A program made the position numbers and the translations under genes. From contig NC_092576.1 in assembly GCF_037975245.1 (NCBI RefSeq), positions 19,990,111 to 20,050,110 on the forward strand: DNA of 60,000 nucleotides, written 5' to 3'. Origin of the DNA: Apostichopus japonicus (Eukaryota; Echinodermata; Holothuroidea; Aspidochirotida; Stichopodidae). Under the pieces are notes generated by a model. It did no database searches, was not told the DNA's origin, and worked only from the letters and a program-made list of their open reading frames with translations. Position 1 is the first letter of the stretch, and each line of letters starts with the position of its first letter. Shown piece by piece: positions 22,401-36,719 of this stretch.

Positions 22401-25400
22401 TGTAGTCACTTGTACTCCTAACATTGTACTCTTGTACAGTTTCAGATTGTGTGGACAATGATTAATGTGTACTTTACCTTGTAACTGGTCTAATCAAAAT
22501 AGGCATGAATGAAACAATTTAAACACTGTGACTCCTCCTTCAGTCTTTGCAGACAATATTTGTCAAAATGAATCAATTGAAGTAAAGTTCAAGCACAATC
22601 AAACCATGTTAGTATTAACTTGAGCTCCTAACATTGTACTCTTGTACAATTTCAGATTGTGTGGACAATGCTTACTGTGCACTCTATTTTGTTCTTTTAG
22701 AAATTAATCCAGTTCTTACATTCAGTTAATGCCAGGAACTGCAGAACATGATAAAGGCTAAAGCACAATTAATCTTAGGTTTTGTCTCAAAAATACCCAC
22801 TGCAACTTTTGCTAAAGTACACACATGTTTGGATTGTGTAGAATATAGAACCTGTACATTTTCCTAAATATTATAGATTTTTAGTGCACCTAAATCTGGC
22901 ATAGTAACTCCATATTTCTTCATGTTCCTTCTTCATTGTACACATGCTTGGATCTTGTGGACAATATAACCTATTCATTCTATAATGTAGATTAATATCA
23001 ATTATTAAATATCATATTATAACAAAAAAGGTGATTCTATTTTCCATTAATCAGCTGCATCAAACAATGTAGTTAATGACTTTATATACTTTTCAACAGG
23101 CAATGGAAAGGGCTCCTGAAGTGTTCCAACCATTCCTTTTCCTTGAGATGGATGTTAATATCACTGGTAGGTTAACTGAGGGCAATGACTTTAAGTTAAT
23201 TGTGTATTAAACAGATTAGAAGATTAATGACTGCTTTAGTTCAATTGTCGTTGTGTAAGTTACCTGATCTGAATCAGTCTTAACCTTAAACATTAATATC
23301 TCATTTTCCAGTCTCTTGGGAAAATAGTTTTGTAAGTGAATCAATTGAACTTAGATTCAAGCACAATCAAGCCATGTTTGAAGTCACTTGTACTCCTAAC
23401 ATTATACTGTTGTACAGTTTCAGATTGTGTGGACAATGCTTAATGTGTACTTTACCTTGTAACTTGCCTAGAAACAAAATAGGCATGAACGAAACAATTT
23501 AAAAACTGTGACTCCTCCTTCAGTCTTTGCAGACAATATTTGTCCAAATGAACCAATTGAACTTAAGTTCAAGCACAATCAAACCATGTTAGTATTTACT
23601 TGAGCTCCTAACATTGTTCTCTTGTACAGTTTCAGATTGGGTGGACAATGCTAACCGTGCACTCTATTTTGTACTTTTAGAAATTAATCCAGTTGTTACA
23701 TTCAGCTATTGCCAATAACTGCAGATCATGATATAGCTTAAGCACAATTAATCTAAGAGTTTTGTCTCAACAATACCCACTGCAACTGTTGCTAAAGTGC
23801 ACCCATGTTTGGATTGTGTAGAATATAGAACCTGTACATTTTCATAAATATTACAGATTTTCTAGTGCAGTCAAATCTGGCATAGTAAGTCCACGTTTCT
23901 TACTGTACCTTCTGCATTGTACACAGGTTTGGATATTGTGGACAATATAACCTATTCATGCTATATTGCAGATTAATATCAATTATTAAATATTATAATA
24001 TATTAAAGCAAGTGATTCTAGTTTCCATTAACCAACCAGCTGTATCAAGGCAATGTAGTTAATGACTTTATATATGCTTTTTCAACAGGCAATGGAAAGG
24101 GCTCTTGAAGTGTTCCAACCATTCCTTTTCCTGAAGATGGATGTTAATATCACTGGTAGGTTAACTGAGGGCAATCACTTGAAGTTAATTGTGTAATAAA
24201 CAGATTAGATTAATGACTGCTTCAGTTACGATTGTCGTTGTGTAAGTTACCCGATCTGAAACAGCCTTAACCTTAAACATTGATATCTCCTTTTCCAGTC
24301 TCTGAAGATAGTTTTGTAATCGAATCAATTGAACTTAGGTTCAAGCACACTCAAGCCTGTTTGTAGTCACTTGTACTCACTAACATTGTACTCTTGTACA
24401 GTTTCAGATTGTGTGGACAATGCTTAATGTGTATTTTACCTAGTTACTGGCCTAATCAAAATAGGCATGAACGAAACAATTTAAATACTGTGACTCCTCT
24501 TCAGTCTTTGCAGACAATATTCGTCCAAATAAATCAATTGAACTTAAGTTCAAGCACAATCAAGCCATGTTAGTATTAACTTGCGCTCCTAACATTGTAC
24601 TCTCATACAATTTCAGATTGTGTGGACAATGCTTACTGTGCACGCTATGTTGTACTTGTAGAAATTAATCCAGTTCTTTCATTCAGCTATTGCCAGGAAC
24701 TGCAGATCATGATATAGGTTAAAGCACAATTAATCTTAGGGTTTTATCTCAACAATAGCCACTGCAACTGTTGCTAAAGTGCGTGTTTGGATTGTGTAGA
24801 ATATGGAACCTGTATATTTTCCTAAATATTATAGATTTTCTAGTGCAGTCAAATCTGGCATAGTAACTCCAAATTTCTTACTGTACCTTCTTCATTGTAC
24901 ACAGGTTTGGATATTTTGGACAATATTACCTATTCATTCTATATTGCAGATTAATATCAATTATTTAATATTATAATATAATAAAGCATGTGATTCTGTT
25001 TTCCATTAACCAGCTGTATCAAGGCAATGTAGTTAATGATTTTATATATGTTTTTTCAACAGGCAATGGAAAGGGTTCTGAAAGTGTTCCAACCATTCCT
25101 TTGCCTAAAAATGGACGTGAATATTACTGGTAGGTTCACAGAGGGCAATGACTTGAAGTTAATTGTGCAATAAACAGATTAGAAGATTAATGATTGCTTC
25201 AGTTACGATTGTCATTGTGTAAGTTACCCGATCTGAAACAGCCTTAACCTTCAACATTAATATCTCATTTTCCAGTCTCTGGGGACAATCGATTTGTAAG
25301 TGAATCAATTGTACTTAGGTTCAAGCACACTCAAGCCATGTTTGCAGTCACTTGTACTCCTAACATTGTACTCTTGTACAGTTTCAGATTGTGTGGATGA

Positions 25401-26660
25401 TGCTTAATGTGTATTTTACCTTGTAGCTGGGCTAATTAAAATAGGCATGAACCAAAAAATTTAAATACTGTGACTCCTCCTTCAGTCTTTGCAGACAATA
25501 TTTGTCCAAATGAATGAATTGAAGTAAAGTTCAAGCACAATCAATATAACCTATTCATTCTATATTGCAGATTAATATCAATTATTAAATATTATAATAT
25601 ATTAAAGCAAGTGATTCTATTTTCCATTAACCAACCAGCTGTAGCAAGGCAATGTAGTTAATGACTTTATATATGCTTTTTTAACAGGCAATGGAAAGGG
25701 CTCTTGAAGTGTTCCAACCATTCCTTTTCCTGAAGATGGATGTTAATATCACTGGTAGGTTAACTGAGGGCAATGACTTGAAGTTAATTGTGTAGTAAAC
25801 AGATTAGATTAATGACTGCTTCAGTTACGATTGTCGTTGTGTAAGTTACCCGATCTGAAACAGCCTTAACCTTAAACATTGATATCTCCTTTTCCAGTCT
25901 CTGAAGATAGTTTTGTAATCGAATCAATTGAACTTAGGTTCAAGCACACTCAAGCCTGTTTGTAGTCACTACTCACTAACATTGTACTCTTGTACAGTTT
26001 CAGATTGTGTGGACAATGCTTAATGTGTATTTTACCTAATTACTGGACTAATCAAAATAGGCATGAATGAAACAATTTAAATACTGTGACTCCTCTTTCA
26101 GTCTTTGCAGACAATATTCGTCCAAATAAATCAATTGAACTTAAGTTCAAGCACAATCAAGCCATGTTAGTATTAACTTGCGCTCCTAACATTGTACTCT
26201 TATACAATTTCAGATTGTGTGGACAATGCTTACTGTGCACTCTATTTTGTACTGTTATAAATTAATCCAGTTCTTACATTCAGCTAATGCCAGGAACTGC
26301 AGATCATGGTATAGGTTAAAGCACAATTAATCTTAGGTTTTTGTCTCAACAATACCCACTGCAACTGTTGCTAAAGTGCACACTTGTTTGGATTGTGTAG
26401 AATATAGAACCTGTACATTTTCCTAAGTATTATAGATTTTCTAGTGCAGTCAAATCTGGCATAGTAACTCCACATTTCTTACTGTACCTTCTTCATTGTA
26501 CACAGGTTGTGATATTGTGGACAATATAACCTATTCATTCTATATTGCAGATGAATATCAATTATTAAATATTAGAATACAATAAAGAATGTGATTCTAT
26601 TTTCCATTAACCAACTGTATCAAAGCAATGTAGTTAATGACTTTATATACTTTTCAACAG

Positions 26661-26760
26661 GCAATGGAAAGGGCTGTTGAAGTGTTCCAACCATTTCTTT
26701 TCCTAAACATGGACATTTGCCTAATGTGTATTTTACCTTGTAACTGGCCTAATCAAAATA
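26661..26760 (+). pseudogene. Broken exon A copy with unit deletion
   Basis: This copy reads AMERAVEVFQPFLFL, then NMD, then jumps into sequence that normally follows block B (CTAATGTGTATTTTACC). About 270 bp, including the exon A donor and block B, are missing. It is the only exon A copy without a donor. Confidence 0.75.
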
Positions 26761-29700
26761 GGCATGAACAATAAATAGAAATACTGTGACTCCTCTTTCA
26801 GTCTTTGCAGACAATATTTGTCCAAATGAACCAATTGAAGTAGAGTTCAAGCACAATCAAACCATGTTAGTATTTACTTGAGCTCCTAACATTGTTCTCT
26901 TGTACAGTTTCAGATTGGGTGGACAATGCTAACTGTGCACTCTATTTTGTACTTTTAGAAATTAATCCAGTTGTTACATTCAGCTATTGCCAATAACTGC
27001 AGATCATGATATAGCTTAAGCACAATTAATCTCAGAGTTTTGTCTCAACAATACCCACTGCAACTGTTGCTAAAGTGCACCCATGTTTGGATTGTGTAGA
27101 ATATAGAACCTGTACATTTTCATAAATATTACAGATTTTCTAGTGCAGTCAAATTTGGCATAGTAAGTCCACGTTTCTTACTGTACCTTCTGCATTGTAC
27201 ACAGGTTTGGATATTGTGGACAATATAACCTATTCATGCTATATTGCAGATTAATATCAATTATTAAATATTATAATATATTAAAGCAAGTGATTCTATT
27301 TTCCATTAACCAGCTGTATCAAGGCAATGTAGTTAATGACTTTATATATGCTTTTTCAACAGGCAATGGAAAGGGCTCTTGAAGTGTTCCAACCATTCCT
27401 TTTCCTGAAGATGGATGTTAATATCACTGGTAGGTTAACTGAGGGCAATCACTTGAAGTTAATTGTGTAATAAACAGATTAGATTAATGACTGCTTCAGT
27501 TACGATTGTCGTTGTGTAAGTTACCCGATCTGAAACAGCCTTAACCGTAAACATTGATATCTCCTTTTCCAGTCTCTGAAGATAGTTTTGTAATCGAATC
27601 AATTGAACTTTGGTTCAAGCACACTCAAGCCTGTTTGTAGTCACTTGTACTCACTAACATTGTACTCTTGTACAGTTTCAGATTGTGTGGACAATGCTTA
27701 ATGTGTATTTTACCTAATTACTGGACTAATCAAAATAGGCATGAATGAAACAATTTAAATACTGTGACTCCTCTTTCAGTCTTTGCAGACAATATTCGTC
27801 CAAATAAATCAATTGAACTTAAGTTCAAGCACAATCAAGCCATGTTAGTATTAACTTGCGCTCCTAACATTGTACTCTTATACAATTTCAGATTGTGTGG
27901 ACAATGCTTACTGTGCACGCTATGTTGTACTTGTAGAAATTAATCCAGTTCTTTCATTCAGCTATTGCCAGGAACTGCAGATCATGATATAGGTTAAAGC
28001 ACAATTAATCTTAGGGTTTTATCTCAACAATAGCCACTGCAACTGTTGCTAAAGTGCGTGTTAGGATTGTGTAGAATATGGAACCTGTATATTTTCCTAA
28101 ATATTATAGATTTTCTAGTGCAGTCAAATCTGGCATAGTAACTCCAAATTTCTTACTGTACCTTCTTCATTGTACACAGGCTTGAATATTTTGGACAATA
28201 TTACCTATTCATTCTATATTGCAGATTGAATATCAATTATTTAATATTATAATATAATAAAGCATGTGATTCTGTTTTCCATTAACCAGCTGTATAAAGG
28301 CAATGTAGTTAATGATTTTATATATGCTTTTTCAACAGGCAATGGAAAGGGCTCTGGAAGTGTTCCAACCATTCCTTTGCCTAAAGATGGACGTGAATAT
28401 TACTGGTAGGTTCACAGACGGCAATGACTTGAAGTTAATTGTGCAATAAACAGATTAGAAGATTAATGATTGCTTCAGTTACGATTGTCATTGTCTAAGT
28501 TACCCGATCTGAAACAGCCTTAACCTTAAACATTAATATCTCCTTTTCCAGTCTCTGGGGACAATCGTTTTGTAAGTGAATCAATTTTACTTAGGTTCAA
28601 GCACACTCAAGCCATGTTTGCAGTCACTTGTACTCCTAACATTGTACTCTTGTACAGTTTCAGATTGTGTGGATGATGCTTAATGTGTATTTTACCTTGT
28701 AGCTGGCCTAATTAAAACAGGCATGAACCAAAAAATTTAAATACTGTGACTCCTCTTTCAGTCTTTGCAGACAATATTTGTCCAAATGAATCAATTGAAC
28801 TTAAGTCCAAGCACAATCAAACCATGCTAGTATTTACTTGAGCTCCTAACATTGTACTCTTATACAGTCTCAGATTGTGTGGACAATGCTTACTGTGCAC
28901 GCTATGTTGTACTTTTAGAAATTAATCCAGTTCTTTCATTCAGCTATTGCCAGGAACTGCAGATCATGATATAGGTTAAAGCACAATTAATCTTAGGTTT
29001 TTTTCCCAACAATTATACCCACTGCAACTGTTGCTAAAGTGCACACATGTTTGGATTGTGTAAAATATAGAACCTGTACATTTTCCTAAATATGATAGAT
29101 TTTCTAGTGCAGTCAGATATGGCAACTCCACATTTTTTCCTGGACCTCTTCATTGTACACAGGTTTGGATATTGTGGACAATATAACCTATTCATTCTAT
29201 ATTGCAGATGAATATCCAATATTAAATATTATAATATAATAAAGCATGTGATTTTATTTTCCATTAACCAGCTGTGTCAAGTCAATGTAGTTAATGACTT
29301 TATATATGCTTTTTCAACAGGCAATGGAAAGGGCTCTTGAAGTTTTCCAACAATTCCTTTTCCTAAAGATGGACGTTAATATCACTGGTAGGTTAACAGA
29401 GGGCAATGACTCGAAGTTAATTGTGTAATAAACAGATTAGAAGATCAAAGACTGCTTCAGTTATGATTTTCATTGTGTAAGTTACCCGATCTGAATCAGC
29501 CTTAACCTTCAACATTAATATCTCATTTTCCAGTCTCTGGGGCCAATAGTGAATCAATTGAACTTAGGTTCAAGCACAATCAAGCCATGTATGTAGTCAC
29601 TTGTACTCCTAACATTGTACTCTTATACAGTTTCAGATTGTGTGGACAATGCTAGCTGTGCACTCTATTTTGCACTTTTAGAAAGTAATCCAGTTCTTAC

Positions 29701-32700
29701 ATTCAGCTATTGCCAGGACCTGCAGATCATGATATAGGTTAAAGCACAATTAATCTTAGGTTTTTGTCTCAACAATACCCACTGCAACTGTTGCTAAAGT
29801 GCACACATGTTTGGATTGTGTAGAATATAGAACCTGTACATTTTCCTAAATATGATAGATTTTCTAGTGCAGTCAGATATGGCAACTCCACATTTTTTCC
29901 TGGACCTCTTCATTGTACACAGGTTTGGATATTGTGGACAATATAACCTATTCATTCTATATTGCAGATGAATATCAATTATTAAATATTATAATATAAT
30001 AAAGCATGTGATTTTATTTTCCATTAACCAGCTGTGTCAAGGCAATGTAGTTAATGACTTTATATATGCTTTTTCAACAGGCAATGGAAAGGGCTGTTGA
30101 AGTTTTCCAACCATTCCTTTTCCTAAAGATGGACGTTAATATCACTGGTAGGTTAACTGAGGGCAATGACTTGAAGTTAATTGTGTAATAAACAGATTAG
30201 AAGATTAAAGATTGCTTCAGTTATGATTTTCATTGTGTAAGTTACCCGATCTGAATCAGCCTTAACCTTCAACATTAATATCTCATTTTCCAGTCTCTGG
30301 GGCCAATAGTCTTGTAAGTGAATCAATTGAACTTAGGTTCAAGCACAATCAAGCCATGTATGTAGTCACTTGTACTCCTAACATTGTACTCTTGTACAGT
30401 TTCAGATTGTGTGGACAATGCTTAATTGAACTTAGGTTCAAGCACAATCAAGCCATGTATGTAGTCACTTGTACTCCTAACATTGTACTCTTGTACAGTT
30501 TCAGATTGTGTGGACAATGCTTAATGTGTATTTTACCTTGTAACTGGCCTAAACAAAATAGGCATGAACATAAAAATATAAATACTGTGACTCCTCTTTC
30601 AGTCTTTGCAGACAATATTTGTCCAAATGAATCAATTGAACTTAGGTTCAAGCACAATCAAGCCATGTATGTAGTCACTTGTACTCCTAACATTGTACTC
30701 TTGTACAGTTTCAGATTGTGTGGACAATGCTTAATGTGTATTTACCTTGTAACTGGTCTAATCAAAATAGGCATGATCGAAAAAAATTAAATACTGTGAC
30801 TCCTCTTTCAGTCTTTGCAGACAATATTTGTCCAAATGAATCAATTGAACTTAAGTTCAAGCACAATCAAACCATGTTAGTATTTACTTGAGCTCCTAAC
30901 ATGGTACCCTTATACAGTTTCAGATTGTGTGGACAATGCTTACTGTGCACTCTATTTTGTACTTTTAGAAATTAATCCAGTTCTTAATCAGCTAAAGCCA
31001 AGAGCTGCAGATCATGAAATAAGTTAAAGCACAATTAATCTGAGGTTTTTGTCTCAACAATACCCACTGCAACTGTTGCTAAAGTGCACACATGTTTGGA
31101 TTGTGTAGAATATAGAACCTGTACATTTTCCTAAATATTATAGATTTTCTAGTGCTGTCAAATATGGCATAGTAACTCCACATTTCTTAATGTACCTTCT
31201 TCATTGTACACAGGTTTGTATAATGTTAACAATATAACCTATTCATTCTATATTGCAGATTAATATCAATTATTAAATATTATAATATAATAAAGCATGT
31301 GAAATAAAGTATGTGATTCTATTTTCCATTAACCAGTTGTATCAAGTCAATGTAGTTATTGACTTTATATATGCTTTTTCAACAGGCAATGGAAAAGGCT
31401 CTTGAAGTTTTCCAACCATTCCTTTTCCTAAAGATGGACGTTAATATCACTGGTAGGTTAACAGAGGGCAATGACTTTAAGTTAATTGTGTTATAAACAT
31501 ATTAGAACATTAATGACTGCTTCAGTTACGATTGTCGTTTTGTAAGTTACCCGATCTGAATCAGCCTTAACCTTCAACATTAATATCTCATTTTCCAGTC
31601 TCTGGGGCCAATAGTCCTGTAAGTGAATCAATTGAACTTAGGTTCAAGCACAATCAAGCCATGTTTGTAGTCACTTGTACTCCTAACATTGTACTCTTGT
31701 ACAGTTTCAGATTGTGTGGATAATGCTTAATGTGTACTTTACCTTGTAACTGGTCTAATCAAAATAGGCATGAACAAAAAATTTTAAACACTATGACTCC
31801 ACCTTCAGTCTTTGAAAACAATATTTGTCCAAATGAATAATTGACCTTACGTTCAAGCACAATCAATCCATGTTAGTATTTACTTGAGCTCCTAATATTG
31901 TACTCTTATACAATTTCAGATTGTGTGGACAATGCTTACTGTGCACTCTATTTTGTACTTTTAGAAATTAATCCAGTTCTTACATTCAGTTATTACCAGG
32001 AACTGCAGAACATGATATAGGTTAAAGCACAATTAATCTTAGGTTTTTGTCTCAAAAATACCCACTGCAACTGTTGCTAAAGTACACACATGTTTGGATT
32101 GTGTAGAATATAGAACCTGTACATTTTCCTAAATATGATAGATTTTCTAGTGCTGTCAAATATGGCGTAGTAACTCCACATTTCTTAATGTACCTTCTTC
32201 ATTGTACACAGGTTTGTATAATGTTGACAATATAACCTATTTATTCTATATTGCAGATTAATATCAATTATTAAATATTACAGTATAATAAAGCATGTGA
32301 TTCTATTTTCCATTAACCAGCTGTATCAAGTCAATGTAGTTATTGACTTTATATATGCTTTTTCAACAGGCAATGGAAAGGGCTCTTGAAGTGTTCCAAC
32401 CATTCCTTTTCTTAAAGATTGACGTTAATATCACTGGTAGGTTAACTGAGGGCAATGACTCGAAGTTAATTGTGTAATAAACAGATTAGAACCTTAATGA
32501 CTGCTTCAGTTATGATTTTCATTGTGTAAGTTACCCGATCTGAATCAGCCTTAACCTTCAACATTAATATCTCATTTTCCAGTCTCTGGGGCCAATAGTC
32601 TTGTAAGTGAATCAATTGAACTTAGGTTCAAGCACAATCAAGCCATGTATGTAGTCACTTGTACTCCTAACATTGTACTCTTGTACAGTTTCAGATTGTG

Positions 32701-33560
32701 TGGATAATGCTTAATGTGTATTTTACCTTGTAACTGACCTAAACAAAATAGGCATGAACATAAAAATATAAATACTGTGACTCCTCTTTCAGTCTTTGCA
32801 GACAATATTTGTCCAAATGAATCAATTGAACTTAAGTTCAAGCACAATCAAGCCATGTATGTAGTCACTTGAACTCCTAACATTGTACTCTTATACAGTT
32901 TCAGATTGTGTGGACAATGCTAACTGTGCACTCTATTTTGCACTTTTAGAAAGTAATCCAGTTCTTACATTCAGCTATTGCCAGGACCTGCAGATCGTGA
33001 TATAGGTTAAGCACAATTAATCTTAGGTTTTTGTCTCAACAATACCCACTGCAACTGTTGCTAAAGTGCACACATGTTTGGATTGTGTAGAATATAGAAC
33101 CTGTACATTTTCCTAAATATGATAGATTTTCTAGTGCAGTCAGATATGGCAACTCCACATTTTTTCCTGGACCTCTTCATTGTACACAGGTTTGGATATT
33201 GTGGACAATATAACCTATTCATTCTATATTGCAGATGAATATCAATTATTAAATATTATAATATAATAAAGCATGTGATTTTATTTTCCATTAACCAGCT
33301 GTGTCAAGGCAATGTAGTTAATGACTTTATATATGCTTTTTCAACAGGCAATGGAAAGGGCTGTTGAAGTTTTCCAACCATTCCTTTTCCTAAAGATGGA
33401 CGTTAATATCACTGGTAGGTTAACAGAGGGCAATGACTCGAAGTTAATTGTGTAATAAACAGATTAGAAGATTAAAGATTGCTTCAGTTATGATTTTCAT
33501 TGTGTAAGTTACCCGATCTGAATCAGCCTTAACCTTCAACATTAATATCTCATTTTCCAG

Positions 33561-34710
33561 TCTCTGGGGCAAATAGTGTTGTAAGTGAATCAATTGAACT
33601 TAGGTTCAAGCACAATCAAGCCATGTATGTAGTCACTTGTACTCTTGTACAGTTTCAGATTGTGTGGACAATGCTTAATGTGTATTTTACCTTGTAACTG
33701 GCCTAAACAAAATAGGCATGAACATTAAAATATAAATACTGTGACTCCTCTTTCAGTCTTTGCAGACAATATTTGTCCAAATGAATCAATTGAACTTAGG
33801 TTCAAGCACAATCAAGCCATGTATGTAGTCACTTGTACTCCTAACATTGTACTCTTGTACAGTTTCAGATTGTGTGGACAATGCTTAATGTGTATTTTAC
33901 CTTGTAACTGGCCTAAACAAAATAGGCATGAACATAAAAATATAAATACTGTGACTCCTCTTTCAGTCTTTGCAGACAATATTTGTCCAAATGAATCAAT
34001 TGAACTTAGGTTCAAGCACAATCAAGCCATGTATGTAGTCACTTGTACTCCTAACATTGTACTCTTGTACAGTTTCAGATTGTGTGGACAAAGCTTAATG
34101 TGTATTTTACCTTGTAACTGGTCTAATCAAAATAGGCATGATCGAAAAAAATTAAATACTGTGACTCCTCTTTCAGTCTTTGCAGACAATATTTGTCCAA
34201 ATGAATCAATTGAACTTAAGTTCAAGCACAATCAATCCATGTTAGTATTTACTTGAGCTCCTAATATTGTACTCTTATACAATTTCAGATTGTGTGGACA
34301 ATGCTTACAATAGTCTTGTAAGTGAATCAATTGAACTTAGGTTCAAGCACAATCAAGCCATGTATGTAGTCACTTGTACTCCTAACATTGTACTCTTGTA
34401 CAGTTTCAGATTGTGTGGATAATGCTTAATGTGTATTTTACCTTGTAACTGACCTAAACAAAATAGGCATGAACATAAAAATATAAATACTGTGACTCCT
34501 CTTTCAGTCTTTGCAGACAATATTTGTCCAAATGAATCAATTGAACTTAAGTTCAAGCACAATCAAGCCATGTATGTAGTCACTTGAACTCCTAACATTG
34601 TACTCTTATACAGTTTCAGATTGTGTGGACAATGCTAACTGTGCACTCTATTTTGCACTTTTAGAAAGTAATCCAGTTCTTACATTCAGCTATTGCCAGG
34701 ACCTGCAGAT
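33561..34710 (+). repeat. Expanded B/C sub-block with 210-bp period
   Basis: Blocks starting TCTTTGCAGACAAT at 33757, 33967 and 34177 are exactly 210 bp apart and nearly identical; further B/C copies flank them. Because 210 is a multiple of three, one frame stays open for 171 codons (33741..34256). A smaller version is at 30319..30790. These long frames run through splice-site-like sequences and are probably not translated as such. Confidence 0.8.
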
Positions 34711-36017
34711 CGTGATATAGGTTAAGCACAATTAATCTTAGGTTTTTGTCTCAACAATACCCACTGCAACTGTTGCTAAAGTGCACACATGTTTGGATTG
34801 TGTAGAATATAGAACCTGTACATTTTCCTCAATATGATTGATTTTCTAGTGGAATCAAACCTGGCATATAGTAACTCCACATTTCTTCTGTACCTTCTTC
34901 ATTGTACACATGTTTGGATATTGTGGACAATATAACCTATTCATTCTATATTGCAGATGAATATCAATTATTAAATAATATAATATAATAAAGCAAGTGA
35001 TTCTATTTTCCATTAACCAGCTGTATCAAGTCAATGTAGTTAATGACTTTATATATGCTTTTTCAACAGGCAATGGAAAGGGCTCTTGAAGTGTTCCAAC
35101 CATTCCTTTTCCTAAAGATGGACATTAATATCACTGGTAGGTTAACTGAGGGCAATGACTTGAAGTTAATTGTGTAACAAACAGATTAGAAGATTAATGA
35201 CTGCTTCAGTTACGATTGTCGTTTTGTAAGTTACCCGATCTGAATCAACCTTAACCTTAACCATTAATATCTCATTTTCCAGTCTCTGGGGACAATAGTT
35301 TTGTAAGTGAATCAATTGAACTTAGGTGCAAGCACAATCAAGCCATGTTTGTAGTCACTTGTACTCCTAACATTGTACTCTTGTACAGTTTCAGATTGTG
35401 TGGACAATGCTTAATGTGTACTTTACCTTGTAACTGGTCTAATCAAAATAGGCATGAACAAAAAAATTTAAACACTGTGACTCCACCTTCAGTCTTTGAA
35501 AACAATATTTGTCCAAATGAATAATTGACCTTACGTTCAAGCACAATCAATCCATGTTAGTATTTACTTGAGCTCCTAATATTGTACTCTTATACAGTTT
35601 CAGATTGTGTGGACAATGCTTACTGTGCACTCTATTTTGTACTTTTAGAAATGAATCCAGTTCTTACATTCAGTTATTACCAGGAACTACAGAACATGAT
35701 ATAGGTTAAAGCACAATTAATCTTAGGTTTTTGTCTCAAAAATACCCACTGCAACTGTTGCTAAAGTACACACATGTTTGGATTGTGTAGAATATAGAAC
35801 CTGTACATTTTCCTAAATATGATCGATTTTCTAGTGCAGTCAGATATGGCGTAGTAACTCCACATTTCTTAATGTACCTTCTTCATTGTGCACAGGTTTG
35901 GATATTGTGGATAATACAACAATACAACAGATAACAATATAACCTATTCATTCTGTATTGCAGATTAATATCAATCAATTATTAAATATTATAATATAAT
36001 AAAGAAGGTGATTCTAT

Positions 36018-36719
36018 ATTTTGGGGACTGAGGGTTTGAACTTAAGTCACACAAAGGGACGCCCATGGTGGGGTACTCAAAAGTGACTGGTAATACATGA
36101 CTGAGGTAGCGGTCAAAAGATGTCTATGTGTGTGTCAGTGTTAGTTTAATCTAGGCTATAATCCAGTGTTCAATATCCATATCTTAACAAGTGTATCAAT
36201 GGTCCATAAGCTCATACTAGGCAAATTGATATATGTCTAACTCATTTTAGAAGAGATGGCTTTTGGAAGACCAGGATAGGTACAAGAGCTGTAGAAGAAT
36301 ATAAAAATGCATTGCTAGCATTATTTTGAGGTTGCAAGTTCAAAAAGAGAAAGGCTGGTGTAAAGGTACTGAAAAGCACCCACGACTTTACCTCATACCA
36401 ATATGGGCTAACCAGAATGAAAACATTTCATGTTGATTTGATTAACACGGAACACTCCGAGTATATAATAATCATGAAGCAAGATCAATAATTGCCATGT
36501 GAAGTTATTGGTCATACAAACTTGTAACCTAAACAATGCAAGCCCCACATCATGAATTCACAACTTTTCATTGTTACACACATCACTGTGTGTAGGCTAC
36601 CTACCAATCACAAACTCACATTTGATGAAACTGATTTATGATTGTCTAGGTATTACAATTTTGACTATTTTCACATTTGACCCTGTGACCTCATTAATAT
36701 TCATTATATGAGCACAAAA
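36018..36719. other. Single-copy spacer between the two arrays
   Basis: No repeat of either array and no gene were recognised. Confidence 0.5.

Larger units (their letters stand above)
17457..36017 (+). repeat. 18.5-kb tandem array of about 980-bp exon-bearing units
   Basis: Units recur with exon A start spacings of mostly 973 to 989 bp; exceptions (625, 702, 760, 1111, 1305, 1722) reflect deletions and extra sub-blocks. Order in a unit: exon A, about 145 bp, exon-like block B, about 210 bp, related block C, a short ATTGTGTGGACAATGCTTA motif after TTTCAG, a block with EINPVVTFSYCQ in one frame, then AT-rich spacer up to GCTTTTTCAACAG before the next exon A. The first unit is partial and has B but no C, so C probably arose by duplication of B. 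Introns contain small indels between units. The array ends abruptly at about 36017. Confidence 0.9.

Noticed and set aside
30448-34562. Repeated 69-codon minus-strand ORFs (MCLNLSSIDSFGQIL...)
   Set aside because: Antisense shadows of the B/C blocks, repeated only because the array is repeated; the splice-site logic supports the plus strand.
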